Part shown: piece after piece, positions 1-7,536 of the stretch
How the letters are laid out: each line of letters opens with the position of its first letter
How positions within the stretch are numbered: the stretch's first letter is position 1
NCBI RefSeq assembly: GCF_003075455.1
Contig: NZ_QDAE01000006.1
Coordinates: 111,650-175,649 of the forward strand
Length of the DNA: 64,000 nucleotides
Reading direction: 5' to 3'
Source of the DNA: Arthrobacter sp. Bz4
GTDB lineage: Bacteria; Actinomycetota; Actinomycetes; Actinomycetales; Micrococcaceae
The notes under the pieces: model-generated
Databases searched by the model: none
What the model saw: the letters and a program-made list of their open reading frames with translations, nothing else
What the model was told of the DNA's origin: nothing
Translations under genes and position numbers: made by a program

Positions 1-1
1 C

Positions 2-151
2 GTTGGCCAGCAGACCTGGTTGACCTTGACGCTCCAGCTCCTCACCGCAGCGATTTTCGCCCTCGCCGCTGGACGGTTGAGGCACCTATTATTCAGCGAG
101 CGTCGGGCATCGGACGGCACCACTGACTCACGATCGCCAGTCTTCCGCTAA
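2..151 (+). CDS. C-terminal end of a membrane protein (partial)
   Basis: An open frame enters from the left edge and ends with TAA at 149-151. The visible 49 residues contain one hydrophobic stretch of about 17 residues, rich in Leu and Ala, followed by a short basic and polar tail (RLRHLL, then Ser/Arg-rich). That is what the last transmembrane helix and cytoplasmic tail of an integral membrane protein look like. It runs convergently into the DUF4232 lipoprotein gene, with only about 24 bases between the two stop codons. The family cannot be named from this fragment. Confidence 0.45.
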   Translation, partial: VGQQTWLTLTLQLLTAAIFALAAGRLRHLLFSERRASDGTTDSRSPVFR

Positions 152-175
152 GACTGGTTCCCGGCAGTATCTGGG

Positions 176-850
176 CTACATGGCGGTGACAGGGCCAACG
201 GTCATGAGGATGATGTCCTCGGCCGCGCAGCCAACCGATTCCTGGACCGCGATCAGCGAGTCGGTGGCACCTGGTGGGTAGACCCTGACACCGGTGGTTT
301 CGGTGATGCTGCAGCCGTCACCGTAATTCTGGGCATTGGTCTGTTGCAGGGTGGCGATGGCGGACTGGCCCGGCGCCAACACCACGGTGGGGGACTCCGC
401 TCCGGGTTCCCGGTCGGCGGGGGCGCCGACCTGCGCCTCTGATGCATCGACGTAGGACACTCCCGGGTAGCCGGTCATGGTGCATTCCTCGTCCGACATA
501 TTCGAGAGGATCAGGTTGCGTGCGGCGGTACCCGCGCTGCCAGCACCCATCGGTGTTTCCACTGTGGCGGCCAAATCGGCAGCGGTGCAGCTCCCGTCGT
601 CCTCGGGCTCGGCTGCGGTGGGCTCTTCCGACGCTTCTTCGGTCGGGGTGGCTGAAGCCTCCGGGGAGGGGGATTCGCTGGCTTCCTCGGTCGGTTCCGT
701 GGTCGGAGCGGCGGAGGTGGTGGCTTCCGGAGCGGGCGTCGATTCCTGCTCGGTGGAACTGGACGCACCACATCCCGCAACCAACGCGATGGAACTGATG
801 GCCGCGAGGACGGCAGCGGCTTTGGACGAAGTGCGTGTGTGGATACCCAT
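176..850 (-). CDS. DUF4232 domain lipoprotein
   Basis: Predicted 224-residue secreted lipoprotein. The start has a basic n-region, a hydrophobic core and a lipobox LVAGC with the acylated Cys at residue 27. Residues 31-83 are a Pro/Thr/Glu/Ser-rich low-complexity linker that would hold the folded part off the membrane. The rest matches the DUF4232 pattern: Cys and Leu near the beginning, a conserved YPGVSYVD core, and two further Cys that could form disulfides. The function of DUF4232 is not established. The start is supported by AAGGTGAG ahead of ATG. It is the last of three same-strand genes after the YcnI-like protein, but an 84-base gap leaves operon membership open. Confidence 0.85.
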   Translation of the reverse strand: MGIHTRTSSKAAAVLAAISSIALVAGCGASSSTEQESTPAPEATTSAAPTTEPTEEASESPSPEASATPTEEASEEPTAAEPEDDGSCTAADLAATVETPMGAGSAGTAARNLILSNMSDEECTMTGYPGVSYVDASEAQVGAPADREPGAESPTVVLAPGQSAIATLQQTNAQNYGDGCSITETTGVRVYPPGATDSLIAVQESVGCAAEDIILMTVGPVTAM

Positions 851-934
851 GGACTCACCTTCGCCGGTGATTGCCCCTGCGTCATCGGCCGCACTAATGA
901 GACGACCGATTGACGCAGGGATCGTTACCGACTG

Positions 935-1672
935 CTATTTGGCGCCGCGGCTCCGGACCAGGGCCAAGACGCCCGCTGCCAGACCGAGCAGGCCGGCGGC
1001 CAGTGCCACCCAAATCACGGGCTGGGTTGCCGTTGATTCGGTGGCGGAAGCCTGCTCAGTATCGGCGGCGTCGGCCTCATCGGTGGCTGACGCGTCGTGG
1101 CCGTGCCCGCCTTCCGCGGTCTCGGCGGTGGTGACGAAGGAGGGTGCCGGGCTTTCGGGTTCCTCGGCACCTTCCTCGGCTACCTCATCCCAGCTGGACA
1201 CACTGCCATCGGAGTACGTCTGGATGGCAGGCAGCGTGACAGTGGTTCCGGCCTCGGGTAGCCGCCCCACTGACAGCGAGAAGACCTGGTACTCGTCGGC
1301 GGACAGCGAGTCCCCTTCGCTGTCCGCGGTCCACACCACTAACAGGGCGCCCTCGGTGATGGTGGCGCCGTCGACCTCGACGGGCTCGGGAAGCTCGCCG
1401 CGGACGACCTCGGCGGTCCAGCCCTCTACCGGTTTGGCACGCACCGAGGTGAAGGGGTTATCGGTGGGCAGCTGGACCTCAACTTTCTCGGTCAGGGCCG
1501 TGTCCGATTCGCTGGGTACCGAGAAGTTGAGTTGCGTGTAGCCGCCCGCAGTGGTGCTGGCTGGACTCACATTGACGTGGGCTGAGGCCGTACCGAGACC
1601 GAGGGCCATGAGGCCCGCGGTGGTAACGGCGAGTGCCGAGGTGGTGACGGTCCGGCGTGATGAAGCGTTCAT
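935..1672 (-). CDS. YcnI-family copper-binding membrane-anchored protein
   Basis: A 245-residue protein of the YcnI/DUF1775 family, linked to copper handling in other bacteria. A signal peptide ends at about Ala31, so the mature protein would begin HVNVSPAST. In this family the new N-terminal His forms a copper-binding histidine brace, and the cleavage pattern here fits that. A beta-rich DUF1775 domain fills residues 32-160, followed by an acidic and His-containing linker (GGHGHD) and one transmembrane helix near residues 213-235 with a short basic tail. The ATG at 1672 has AAAGG eight bases upstream. An open frame continues further upstream, but it lacks a signal peptide start and overlaps the neighbouring gene. 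The membrane protein gene immediately upstream is probably co-transcribed. Confidence 0.88.
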   Translation of the reverse strand: MNASSRRTVTTSALAVTTAGLMALGLGTASAHVNVSPASTTAGGYTQLNFSVPSESDTALTEKVEVQLPTDNPFTSVRAKPVEGWTAEVVRGELPEPVEVDGATITEGALLVVWTADSEGDSLSADEYQVFSLSVGRLPEAGTTVTLPAIQTYSDGSVSSWDEVAEEGAEEPESPAPSFVTTAETAEGGHGHDASATDEADAADTEQASATESTATQPVIWVALAAGLLGLAAGVLALVRSRGAK

Positions 1673-1770
1673 GGGAATGCCTTTCAGGATGCTGCCCGGG
1701 CGCACAGCGCTCGCAGGGTCAGCAAAAAATGGGTGTTGTGATGAGGCGGTTGCCCCCGTGGCAACAAGGT

Positions 1771-2385
1771 TCAGGCAGGCAGCAAGACGGGGACGGGCAG
1801 GTGCGGTGGCCCCCGGAGCGCGGGAGTGTCGCGCAGGGCGCGTACCGAACGGAGCGCCGGTGCCGGCGGGAACAGGGGCATTCGTGGGACAGGGACGCCG
1901 ATGACGACGTCGGGCAGTCGGAGTAGTGGTACGAGCCAGGCGGCTGCCAGGTGCAGGGCGGATTCGCCCCGGTGGAGCATGAACCCGGTGGCGGCGACGG
2001 CGACGCCGTGGAGCGTGAGCATCCAGAGGTCGGTGTGCGCGGCGGCGGGGTGCGCGTGCGCACCATTCGGCATGCAGTTGACCGCCTGGACGGCGTAGTG
2101 GGTGGCGGGTGCGGTGACGCAGGCCGCCGTCGTCGACGTCAGACTGAACGCGTGGTGCAGGAGCCATTGCCCCAAAGCGAGAACGAGAAGGAGGGCGGGT
2201 AGCGATAATGCCTTTTTGGAGATGACTGTCACTGCCAAGAGCGTTGCCGACCCCAGCACGGCAACGATCAACGGGGCTGGGAGGTTTCCCCCACCAATAA
2301 CGTGCGCCCCGGCAGCAAGGGCGAGGACAACTGCTGAAGTCACCGAGGAGCGGACCAGACGATGCGAAGCCGGTGCGCCGCTCAT
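1771..2385 (-). CDS. Polytopic membrane protein next to YcnI, function unknown
   Basis: A 204-residue hydrophobic protein with about four predicted membrane segments. One cytosolic-side stretch is rich in His and Ala (NGAHAHPAAAH), and two Cys lie near residues 88 and 104. It ends in a Pro/Arg-rich tail. A strong ribosome site GGGAGGATC precedes the ATG. It sits 98 bases upstream of the YcnI-like gene on the same strand. The His/Cys content and that neighbour suggest a metal-related role, for example copper, but no recognised domain supports this directly. Confidence 0.7.
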   Translation of the reverse strand: MSGAPASHRLVRSSVTSAVVLALAAGAHVIGGGNLPAPLIVAVLGSATLLAVTVISKKALSLPALLLVLALGQWLLHHAFSLTSTTAACVTAPATHYAVQAVNCMPNGAHAHPAAAHTDLWMLTLHGVAVAATGFMLHRGESALHLAAAWLVPLLRLPDVVIGVPVPRMPLFPPAPALRSVRALRDTPALRGPPHLPVPVLLPA

Positions 2386-2493
2386 GATCCTCCCTCAGGT
2401 CCAGTGGTTGTCCGCACTCGTACTACGGCTGAAGGGCTACCCGCCCTACCCAAGGGTATTCGACGCCGGGTGGGGGACGGCTTGGTGAGGGTG

Positions 2494-2951
2494 TTACTCG
2501 TGGTGATAGGGGCGCCCGGCTACGATCTCCTGCGCGCGGTACAACTGTTCGGCGAGGATCAGCCGGACCAGCTGGTGCGGAAAGACCAGGGGGGATAGCG
2601 ACCACACCAGGTTGGCGCGACTGTGGACTGACGGGTCAACCCCGTATGCGCCGCCGATGATCAAAATCACAGTCCGGGCGTGTCGATGGGCTGTTGGAGG
2701 GTCCGGGCCAGGCCGGGGGAATTGAGGGCTTTGCCGCGTTCGTCGAGCAGGATGACGAAGTCGTTGGCCGTGAGTTTCGCGAGGAGCCGTTCGGATTCTT
2801 CGCGGCGGGCGGCGTCGTTCTTCCGGGCCGAGTGGGGAATGAGCTGCCAGCTCAGGTCGAAGGGTTTCTTGAGGCGCTTCTCGTAACGCGCGATGCCGTC
2901 ACTGACCCACGCCTCGTGCTTCTTACCTACCGCCAGAATCCGCATAGCCAC
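2494..2951 (-). pseudogene. rlmH: 23S rRNA (pseudouridine1915-N3)-methyltransferase, frameshifted
   Basis: RlmH (SPOUT fold) methylates pseudouridine 1915 in helix 69 of 23S rRNA. The N-terminal half reads MRILAVGKK and continues to FVILLDERGKAL; the C-terminal half, in another frame, has the cofactor-loop motif LIIGGAYG and ends RPYHHE, the usual end of the family. The halves join only if one base is added near 2676-2682: with one extra G the codons read I-D-T-A-R-T-V-I-L. The span is 458 bases, one short of a multiple of three. As given, translation stops after PIDTPGL. RlmH is highly conserved, so a sequencing deletion is at least as likely as a true mutation. The GTG at 2951 is preferred because a -10-like TAGGGT lies seven bases upstream; ATG at 2945 is the alternative. 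Confidence 0.85.
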
Positions 2952-2999
2952 AGGTGACACCCTACAAGGGTGCCCCTGCGTCTCGGGGACAATGAAGTT

Positions 3000-3386
3000 A
3001 TGGCCCACCGACAGCGCGGAACCACGCAGGAACCCGACGACAAGACCTGCGTGTCCTGCGGGCGACGGATGGAGTGGCGCGCCAAATGGGCGGCGAATTG
3101 GGCTGAGGTGCGCTACTGCTCGACCGCCTGTCGACGCCGGGGGGTCACCCCCACCGATCAGGAACTGGAAGCCAAAATCCTTAGCCTGCTGGCTGCGGCG
3201 CCGACCATCTACCCTTCCGATGCAGCGCGTGCGGTGGGTGGCGATGACGGGTCTCGCCTGGAGGAGCCCGCGCGACGGGCGGCCCGGAGGCTGGTCGCTG
3301 CCGGCCAGGTTCAGATCACCCAGGCAGGCTCAGTGGTCGATCCCTCGACGGCCAAAGGGCCATTCCGCATCCGGCGGGCGCGGTAG
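3000..3386 (+). CDS. DUF2256 + DUF3253 zinc-finger protein
   Basis: A 128-residue protein made of two small domains usually described separately. Residues 15-48 carry the DUF2256 signature: CVSCGRRMEWRAKW followed by VRYCSTACRRR, which gives four Cys for one zinc. Residues 55-125 match DUF3253, a winged-helix-like fold (LEAKILSLLAA, then a basic RRAARRLVAAGQV segment). The pair suggests nucleic-acid binding, but no function is established. The start is the ATG at 3000, with GACAAT exactly six bases upstream, which fits a leaderless transcript. It is divergent from rlmH; the starts are about 50 bases apart. Confidence 0.85.
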   Translation: MAHRQRGTTQEPDDKTCVSCGRRMEWRAKWAANWAEVRYCSTACRRRGVTPTDQELEAKILSLLAAAPTIYPSDAARAVGGDDGSRLEEPARRAARRLVAAGQVQITQAGSVVDPSTAKGPFRIRRAR

Positions 3387-3495
3387 ACGGGTCGACCCCC
3401 GCACCAGACATCGACAACTGTCGATGCCATCACGTAGTCTAGCGCCATCGAATGAAGCCGCCCTCTCAGGGTGCAAACACAAAGAGTGAGGCGCG

Positions 3496-3939
3496 ATGAC
3501 CGATCCCGACGAAAAAAGACTGGTACCCATGAAGCCATCAGTGCTGTTCGTATGTGTCAAGAACGGCGGCAAATCCCAGCTGGCCGCAGGCCTCATGAGG
3601 TTGGAAGCAGGTGATGGGATCTCAGTCAGTTCTGCTGGCACCAAACCCGGAACCGCCATCAACGCACTCTCGGCTGAGGTTCTTGCAGACCTCGGTGTTG
3701 ACATTTCAGCGGAGCAGCCCACCCTGTTGACCGAGGAGGACATGCGTGCCGCCGGGCTCGTCGTGGTTCTCGGCGGGGAAGCAAAGGTCCCTGCAGTCCA
3801 AGGCGTTGAGGTGGAAATCTGGGAAACCGATGAACCTTCCCTGCGCGGTATCGAAGGGCGTGACCGGATGGTACTGGTCCGCGACGACATCCACGCCCGG
3901 GTGAAGGGCCTGAGGGAACGGCTGCTTTCCCCGAGCTGA
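3496..3939 (+). CDS. Arsenate-mycothiol transferase-like protein (low-MW phosphatase fold)
   Basis: A 147-residue protein with the low-molecular-weight phosphatase fold. Its P-loop reads CVKNGGKSQ, with Lys where classical phosphatases have the invariant Arg. This Lys version is known from corynebacterial ArsC1/ArsC2, which join arsenate to mycothiol. HSAG-like SSAGTKPG and a C-terminal RDDIHARV with the general-acid Asp region also match. Arsenate detoxification is therefore the best guess; a relative acting on another oxyanion is possible, since no arsenite pump or ArsR lies nearby. Two starts are possible: ATG 3496 with a weak AGTGAGG, or ATG 3529, which better fits the family's usual beginning and has AAGACT seven bases upstream. 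Confidence 0.75.
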   Translation: MTDPDEKRLVPMKPSVLFVCVKNGGKSQLAAGLMRLEAGDGISVSSAGTKPGTAINALSAEVLADLGVDISAEQPTLLTEEDMRAAGLVVVLGGEAKVPAVQGVEVEIWETDEPSLRGIEGRDRMVLVRDDIHARVKGLRERLLSPS

Positions 3940-3979
3940 CGAACCCGTTTCGAGGGCAGCGTACGCCCGCCGGAAACAG

Positions 3980-4024
3980 GTAAGGCCCCGGTTCCCTTTG
4001 TTTACAAGGGAACCGGGGCCTTAC
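3980..4024. terminator. Bidirectional hairpin terminator
   Basis: Two perfect 19-bp arms (3980-3998 and 4006-4024) with a 7-base loop. It lies between the convergent ArsC-like gene and tRNA-Ser, so it can end transcripts from both sides. No long U run is present on either strand. Confidence 0.85.
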
Positions 4025-4031
4025 TCACTCG

Positions 4032-4116
4032 CGGTGACGGTGGGATTTGAACCCACGTTGGCTTTCACCAAACAACATTTCGAGTGTTGCACCTTCGGCC
4101 GCTCGGACACGTCACC
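4032..4116 (-). tRNA. tRNA-Ser (CGA)
   Basis: Reading the minus strand gives a class II cloverleaf: acceptor GGTGACG paired with CGTCACC, discriminator G, anticodon stem CAACA/TGTTG around loop CTCGAAA, a long variable arm and the T-loop TTCAAAT. The anticodon CGA reads UCG serine codons. No CCA is encoded. Confidence 0.95.
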
Positions 4117-4159
4117 AACGCAGTTACTTTACCGGTTGGCGGGCCCAAGCCCCAAAACG

Positions 4160-4645
4160 CTAGAGATCGACGACGTCGTTCTTGCCTGGATCGGCGCGCT
4201 CACCGGTCATCAGACCCTTGGCGATCTTGAAAGCCGAGACGATCTTCGGGGAATCCAGGGTCCAGTATTCGGCGGTATCGGCGTCGACCTTGATCAGGGC
4301 CACCGAGTTGTCGTCCTTGCCGTTCTCGAACCACGGCTCCACCGAAGCACTCCACAGCTCGTCGATCTTGGCGCGGTCCTTGGTCAGCGACGCGGTGCCC
4401 GTGATCGATACGTAGCCCTTGCCGCTGCTGATCGACACGTTCACCTGCGGATTGGTGCGGATTTCCGCGGACTTCGGCGAGGGGTCCTCCGTGAAGAACC
4501 ACAGATCGCCGTCGAACTCGGCCTTCTGCACGGCGAGCGGGCGGCTGACCAGCTGGCCCTCACCGTTGATGGTGGTCAGGATTGCGATGTCTGCATCCTT
4601 CAAAACCTTGTGTAGTTCCTTCATGCCATCCTGCTGCGAGGTCAT
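4160..4645 (-). CDS. Pyridoxamine 5'-phosphate oxidase-fold general stress protein
   Basis: A 161-residue flavin-reductase-like split beta-barrel protein of the general stress protein 26 / PPOX group. Typical features are LTTINGEGQLVSRPL, LWFFTED, NVSISSGKGYVSITGTA and a C-terminal YWTLDSPK segment. Members bind FMN or F420-type flavins, but the substrate is usually unknown, so a specific reaction should not be assigned. The ATG at 4645 is preferred over the TTG one codon upstream because AAGGAG sits six to seven bases before it. It is a single gene between tRNA-Ser and tadA. Confidence 0.85.
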   Translation of the reverse strand: MTSQQDGMKELHKVLKDADIAILTTINGEGQLVSRPLAVQKAEFDGDLWFFTEDPSPKSAEIRTNPQVNVSISSGKGYVSITGTASLTKDRAKIDELWSASVEPWFENGKDDNSVALIKVDADTAEYWTLDSPKIVSAFKIAKGLMTGERADPGKNDVVDL

Positions 4646-4758
4646 CAAGTGCTCCTTTTAACTATGCGGCTTACCGGATTTAGTCAGCCTACGCAGTACC
4701 TCAGGTCAGCGATACCGGCTTAGCCTCCAGCGAAATCCGCTGGCACTGCCCGACGGTG

Positions 4759-5244
4759 TCACCGTTCGTTGCGCTGGGCGGTGAAAAAGTCCTTCAGCAA
4801 CTCGGCACACTCGTCTTCGCGGATCCCGGGCACAACCTCGGTCCAATGGTTGAGCCGTCGTTCCCGCAGCACATCAAAAACCGACCCTGCCGCGCCCGCC
4901 TTGAGGTCCCATGCCCCGAACGCGACGCGCGGGACGCGTGCCAGCACCGAGGCGCCGGCGCACATGGCGCACGGCTCGAGGGTGACCACCAGGGTGCACC
5001 CGTCCAGCCGCCAGTTGCCGGTGGTCGCCGCGGCACGGCGCAAGGCCAGCACCTCGGCGTGGGCTGTCGGATCCCCGGTCGCTTCACGCTCATTCCAGCC
5101 GGTCCCCAGTACCGTGCCATCTGCGGCGACGACGACGGCGCCAATCGGCACATCCGCCGTCTCCAGGGCGCGGTGTGCAGCATCCAGTGCGAGGCCCATC
5201 CACTGGGAAAGGAGCGGGTCGGTTCCGAGGGGGTTTGGCGGCAT
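4759..5244 (-). CDS. tadA: tRNA-specific adenosine deaminase
   Basis: A zinc deaminase of 161 residues that converts A34 of tRNA-Arg(ACG) to inosine, which allows decoding of CGU, CGC and CGA. The catalytic HAE motif is at residues 62-64 and the second zinc motif PCAMC at 91-95. Its substrate tRNA-Arg(ACG) is encoded in the same window at 15046-15118. The start at 5244 is only 24 bases from the divergent upp start. A -10-like TATCAT lies seven bases upstream, so the message is probably leaderless. Confidence 0.93.
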   Translation of the reverse strand: MPPNPLGTDPLLSQWMGLALDAAHRALETADVPIGAVVVAADGTVLGTGWNEREATGDPTAHAEVLALRRAAATTGNWRLDGCTLVVTLEPCAMCAGASVLARVPRVAFGAWDLKAGAAGSVFDVLRERRLNHWTEVVPGIREDECAELLKDFFTAQRNER

Positions 5245-5267
5245 GCCCCCAATGATACTTTTGAGCT
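5245..5267. promoter_or_regulatory. Overlapping divergent promoters of tadA and upp
   Basis: Only 23 bases separate the two start codons. The upp -10 box TACTTT (5256-5261) is six bases before its ATG. The tadA -10 box, read on the minus strand as TATCAT, covers 5252-5257, seven bases before its ATG. The two boxes overlap by two bases, so both -35 regions must lie inside the opposite coding sequence. Confidence 0.6.
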
Positions 5268-5903
5268 ATGCGCGTACTGGTTGTAGATCATCCCCTTGTA
5301 GCCCACAAACTCACCGTCCTCCGGGACAAGGACACGGCATCGCCGGTGTTCCGGCAGTTGACCGAGGAACTGGTGACGCTGCTCGCCTACGAGGCAACCC
5401 GCAATGTCCGGGTGGAGCCCGTCGAGATCGAAACGCCGGTGACTACCGCGATCGGGACGGGATTGGTGAAGCCCACCCCCCTCGTCGTCCCCATTCTTCG
5501 TGCTGGCCTGGGCATGCTGGAAGGCATGACCCGGTTGGTTCCCACCGCCGAGGTGGGTTTCCTGGGCATGGCCCGCAACGAGGAGACCCTCGAGGCCATC
5601 ACCTACGCGGAACGGCTGCCCGACGACCTCACCGGCCGCCAGATTTTCGTCCTCGACCCGATGCTCGCCACCGGCGGCACCCTGCGCGAAGCGATCAAGT
5701 TCCTGTTCAAACGCGGCGCCGCCGATGTCACCTGCATCTGCCTCCTCGCCGCACCCGAGGGCCTTGCCGCACTGCAGGCCGAGCTCGAGGACGCCAACGT
5801 GACCATCGTGCTGGCCTCCATTGACGAGAAGCTCAACGAAAATGCCTACATTGTGCCCGGACTGGGTGACGCGGGAGACCGCCTGTACGGCGTCGTCGGC
5901 TAG
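5268..5903 (+). CDS. upp: Uracil phosphoribosyltransferase
   Basis: Makes UMP from uracil and PRPP in pyrimidine salvage. The 211-residue length is normal for the family. The PRPP-binding loop [12 protein letters not shown] is at about residues 128-139 and the uracil-binding C-terminus ends in [12 protein letters not shown]. The first residues [11 protein letters not shown] are typical, which supports the ATG at 5268 despite the lack of a ribosome site; the transcript is probably leaderless. It is divergent from tadA and followed by a 518-base gap. Confidence 0.96.
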   Translation: MRVLVVDHPLVAHKLTVLRDKDTASPVFRQLTEELVTLLAYEATRNVRVEPVEIETPVTTAIGTGLVKPTPLVVPILRAGLGMLEGMTRLVPTAEVGFLGMARNEETLEAITYAERLPDDLTGRQIFVLDPMLATGGTLREAIKFLFKRGAADVTCICLLAAPEGLAALQAELEDANVTIVLASIDEKLNENAYIVPGLGDAGDRLYGVVG

Positions 5904-6421
5904 TCGCGGCCTCGATCGCGGCAGCTGCGTGGGGGCGCCGCCGTCGACGTCGTCGTTGACCGATTTCGCGTTCGGTGAGCCTGTGTGCGACGGCGTTGCG
6001 CCCTGCTCCGGTGGGCAAGCTCGACTCAGGCGGTCAACCAGGGCCTGGGTGAGCGGAATGTCGCCCACCGATTTCCAGGTTGCTCACCCAGAGCGGGGAA
6101 TTTGGTCCGCACCGGCGGAATCGCAGCGGGAAAAGGGCGACTGGCCGCACCCCAAACCATTGTTACTTGCGCGTAAAGGAATGTGACGTGCAATAATTTG
6201 TAACGTGTTTACCCACTCATCGGCATCTCCAGTTGCAGCATCAACCGCAGGCGCACAGCCTGCGAGTGCCACGCGCTGGTGTCGAATGCACGCGTAACGG
6301 CTTACCCACACCCCTTACGCACTCCTAGCCCAACGGCGGGCTCCATTGAAGCCATCTCGACTCGGGCATACCCCCGCATTCGTGCCGTGATGACGGCCAT
6401 TCACGTAGAGGCAAGCGATAT
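5904..6421 (+). other. 518-base gap with a structured repeat and the leader of the winged-helix gene
   Basis: No convincing gene. The left part holds a copy of a dispersed repeat (6045-6091). Near 6163-6210 there is an AT-rich patch in otherwise GC-rich DNA (TTACTTGCGCG, CAATAATTTG), the best place for the promoter of the gene at 6422. That would leave a leader of roughly 200 bases. The gene itself has AGAGG ten bases before its ATG. Confidence 0.4.
6045..6091. repeat. Copy of a dispersed CCAGGTTGCTCACC repeat inside a hairpin
   Basis: The core 6066-6089 nearly matches elements at 37208-37290. Perfect 10-bp arms CTGGGTGAGC (6045-6054) and GCTCACCCAG (6082-6091) enclose it, so an RNA copy could fold into a hairpin just after upp. 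Confidence 0.6.
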
Positions 6422-7261
6422 ATGTCAGTAGCATCCGGATACGTCCACATCTCTCTCCGCAACGCACAGAGCCGCGCCAACCTTCAGGGCCGCTCCTACC
6501 AGTCGCGCCCCTCCTTCGTCCCCTACGGCGAGGTTCCGGCGCAGGACCAGGCCGCGTCCGGGTACCGCCCCCTCCAGGCCGTGGCTGGCCCACTGGACAG
6601 CGCCCACCCCGATACGGCGCCCACCCCGGTAGTCACCCCGAACGGAGTGCCCGGCCCCCAGTCCGTGACCGGTGATACCACCGCGCGCGGCTTCGTGCTA
6701 TATGTCGCACTGGATGAGGGAATCGCTGCCACCTGCGGCACCACGTTGACCAAGCTGGCCCAGGACGTCAGGGCCTACGTTCGGTCCGTCGTCCCAGAGG
6801 CCCAAAGCCACGCTGCTGTGGCGCTGGCACCCGCCGACGCCGTGGGAAGCGATATCGACGTCGTCCGGCAGGCTCTCGGCGACCCCACAGTTACCCGGCG
6901 CGTCCCCGCTCAGGCGGCCCAGCCTGCCGCACCGCGACCCACGGGTGTCCTTATCGACCTGTCCCGGCGAGAGGTTCACCTCGACGGCGACACGCTCAAC
7001 CTCACTTTCAAGGAGTTCGAACTCCTCAACTACCTGGTCGAAAACGCGACCCGGACAGTTGGCCGTGAGGAACTTCTCAGTGGGTTGTGGCGCAATGCCG
7101 AAGAGGTGCCCAACGAGCGCACCATCGACGTCCACATTCGCCGTCTTCGCTCCAAGCTGGGGCGGCTCGCGAACACCGTCCGAACGGTCAGGGGGCAGGG
7201 CTACCGGTTCTACGAGCACCCTGAAGTCATCGTCTGGGCCGCCCCCGAATACTCCATCTAG
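6422..7261 (+). CDS. Winged-helix transcriptional regulator without a receiver domain
   Basis: A 279-residue protein. Residues about 180-267 form an OmpR/PhoB-type winged helix: LTFKEFELLNYLVENATRTV, then ERTIDVHIRRLRSKLG and VRGQGYRF. There is no receiver domain with a phosphorylatable Asp. The first 70 residues are polar and probably disordered. Residues about 88-165 may form a small alpha/beta domain (FVLYVALDEG, then LVRQALGD-like segments). Orphan proteins of this type occur in Micrococcaceae, but their targets are unknown. It lies 275 bases before the paired LuxR-type genes on the same strand, so it may act with or on them. The start is supported by AGAGG. Confidence 0.8.
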   Translation: MSVASGYVHISLRNAQSRANLQGRSYQSRPSFVPYGEVPAQDQAASGYRPLQAVAGPLDSAHPDTAPTPVVTPNGVPGPQSVTGDTTARGFVLYVALDEGIAATCGTTLTKLAQDVRAYVRSVVPEAQSHAAVALAPADAVGSDIDVVRQALGDPTVTRRVPAQAAQPAAPRPTGVLIDLSRREVHLDGDTLNLTFKEFELLNYLVENATRTVGREELLSGLWRNAEEVPNERTIDVHIRRLRSKLGRLANTVRTVRGQGYRFYEHPEVIVWAAPEYSI

Positions 7262-7350
7262 TCGGGTCAGCGCCTAATCGCCGCCGCCAGCCGATAGCAA
7301 AACCGCCACCAGGGGTACCAAACCGCAGCGGCAAGTGCTAACCTGTGGCA

Positions 7351-7400
7351 ATCTCATCATCGGGGTGACTGTTGGGAGTCAGTCGCCCTCAAGATGAGAT
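7351..7400. promoter_or_regulatory. 50-base interrupted palindrome upstream of the LuxR pair
   Basis: Outer arms ATCTCATC (7351-7358) and GATGAGAT (7393-7400) are perfect. Inner arms GGGTGACTG and CAGTCGCCC pair with one G-U. It lies 136 bases upstream of the first LuxR-type start and could be an operator or a leader hairpin. A -10-like TAACCT sits just upstream at 7339-7344. Confidence 0.5.
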
Positions 7401-7536
7401 GGGCCGGGTAACCAGTGGCTGCAGAAGCGGAAGACTATACGATTCCCTGCGCCCTGGCGGGTGTTCGGGATGGTGTGTGACGAGGCGGTAGTAGTTGCCA
7501 GTTCCCATTTCCACACTCGCCACATTGGGGATAGGT

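Noticed and set aside
477..1541. Long open frame (354 codons) on the plus strand across the DUF4232 and YcnI genes
   Set aside because: Its product is a Ser/Ala/Val-rich sequence without domains, produced by high-GC codon bias on the opposite strand of two well supported genes.
4794..6068. 424-codon minus-strand frame over tadA and upp
   Set aside because: It crosses two clear genes on different strands and translates to low-complexity sequence.
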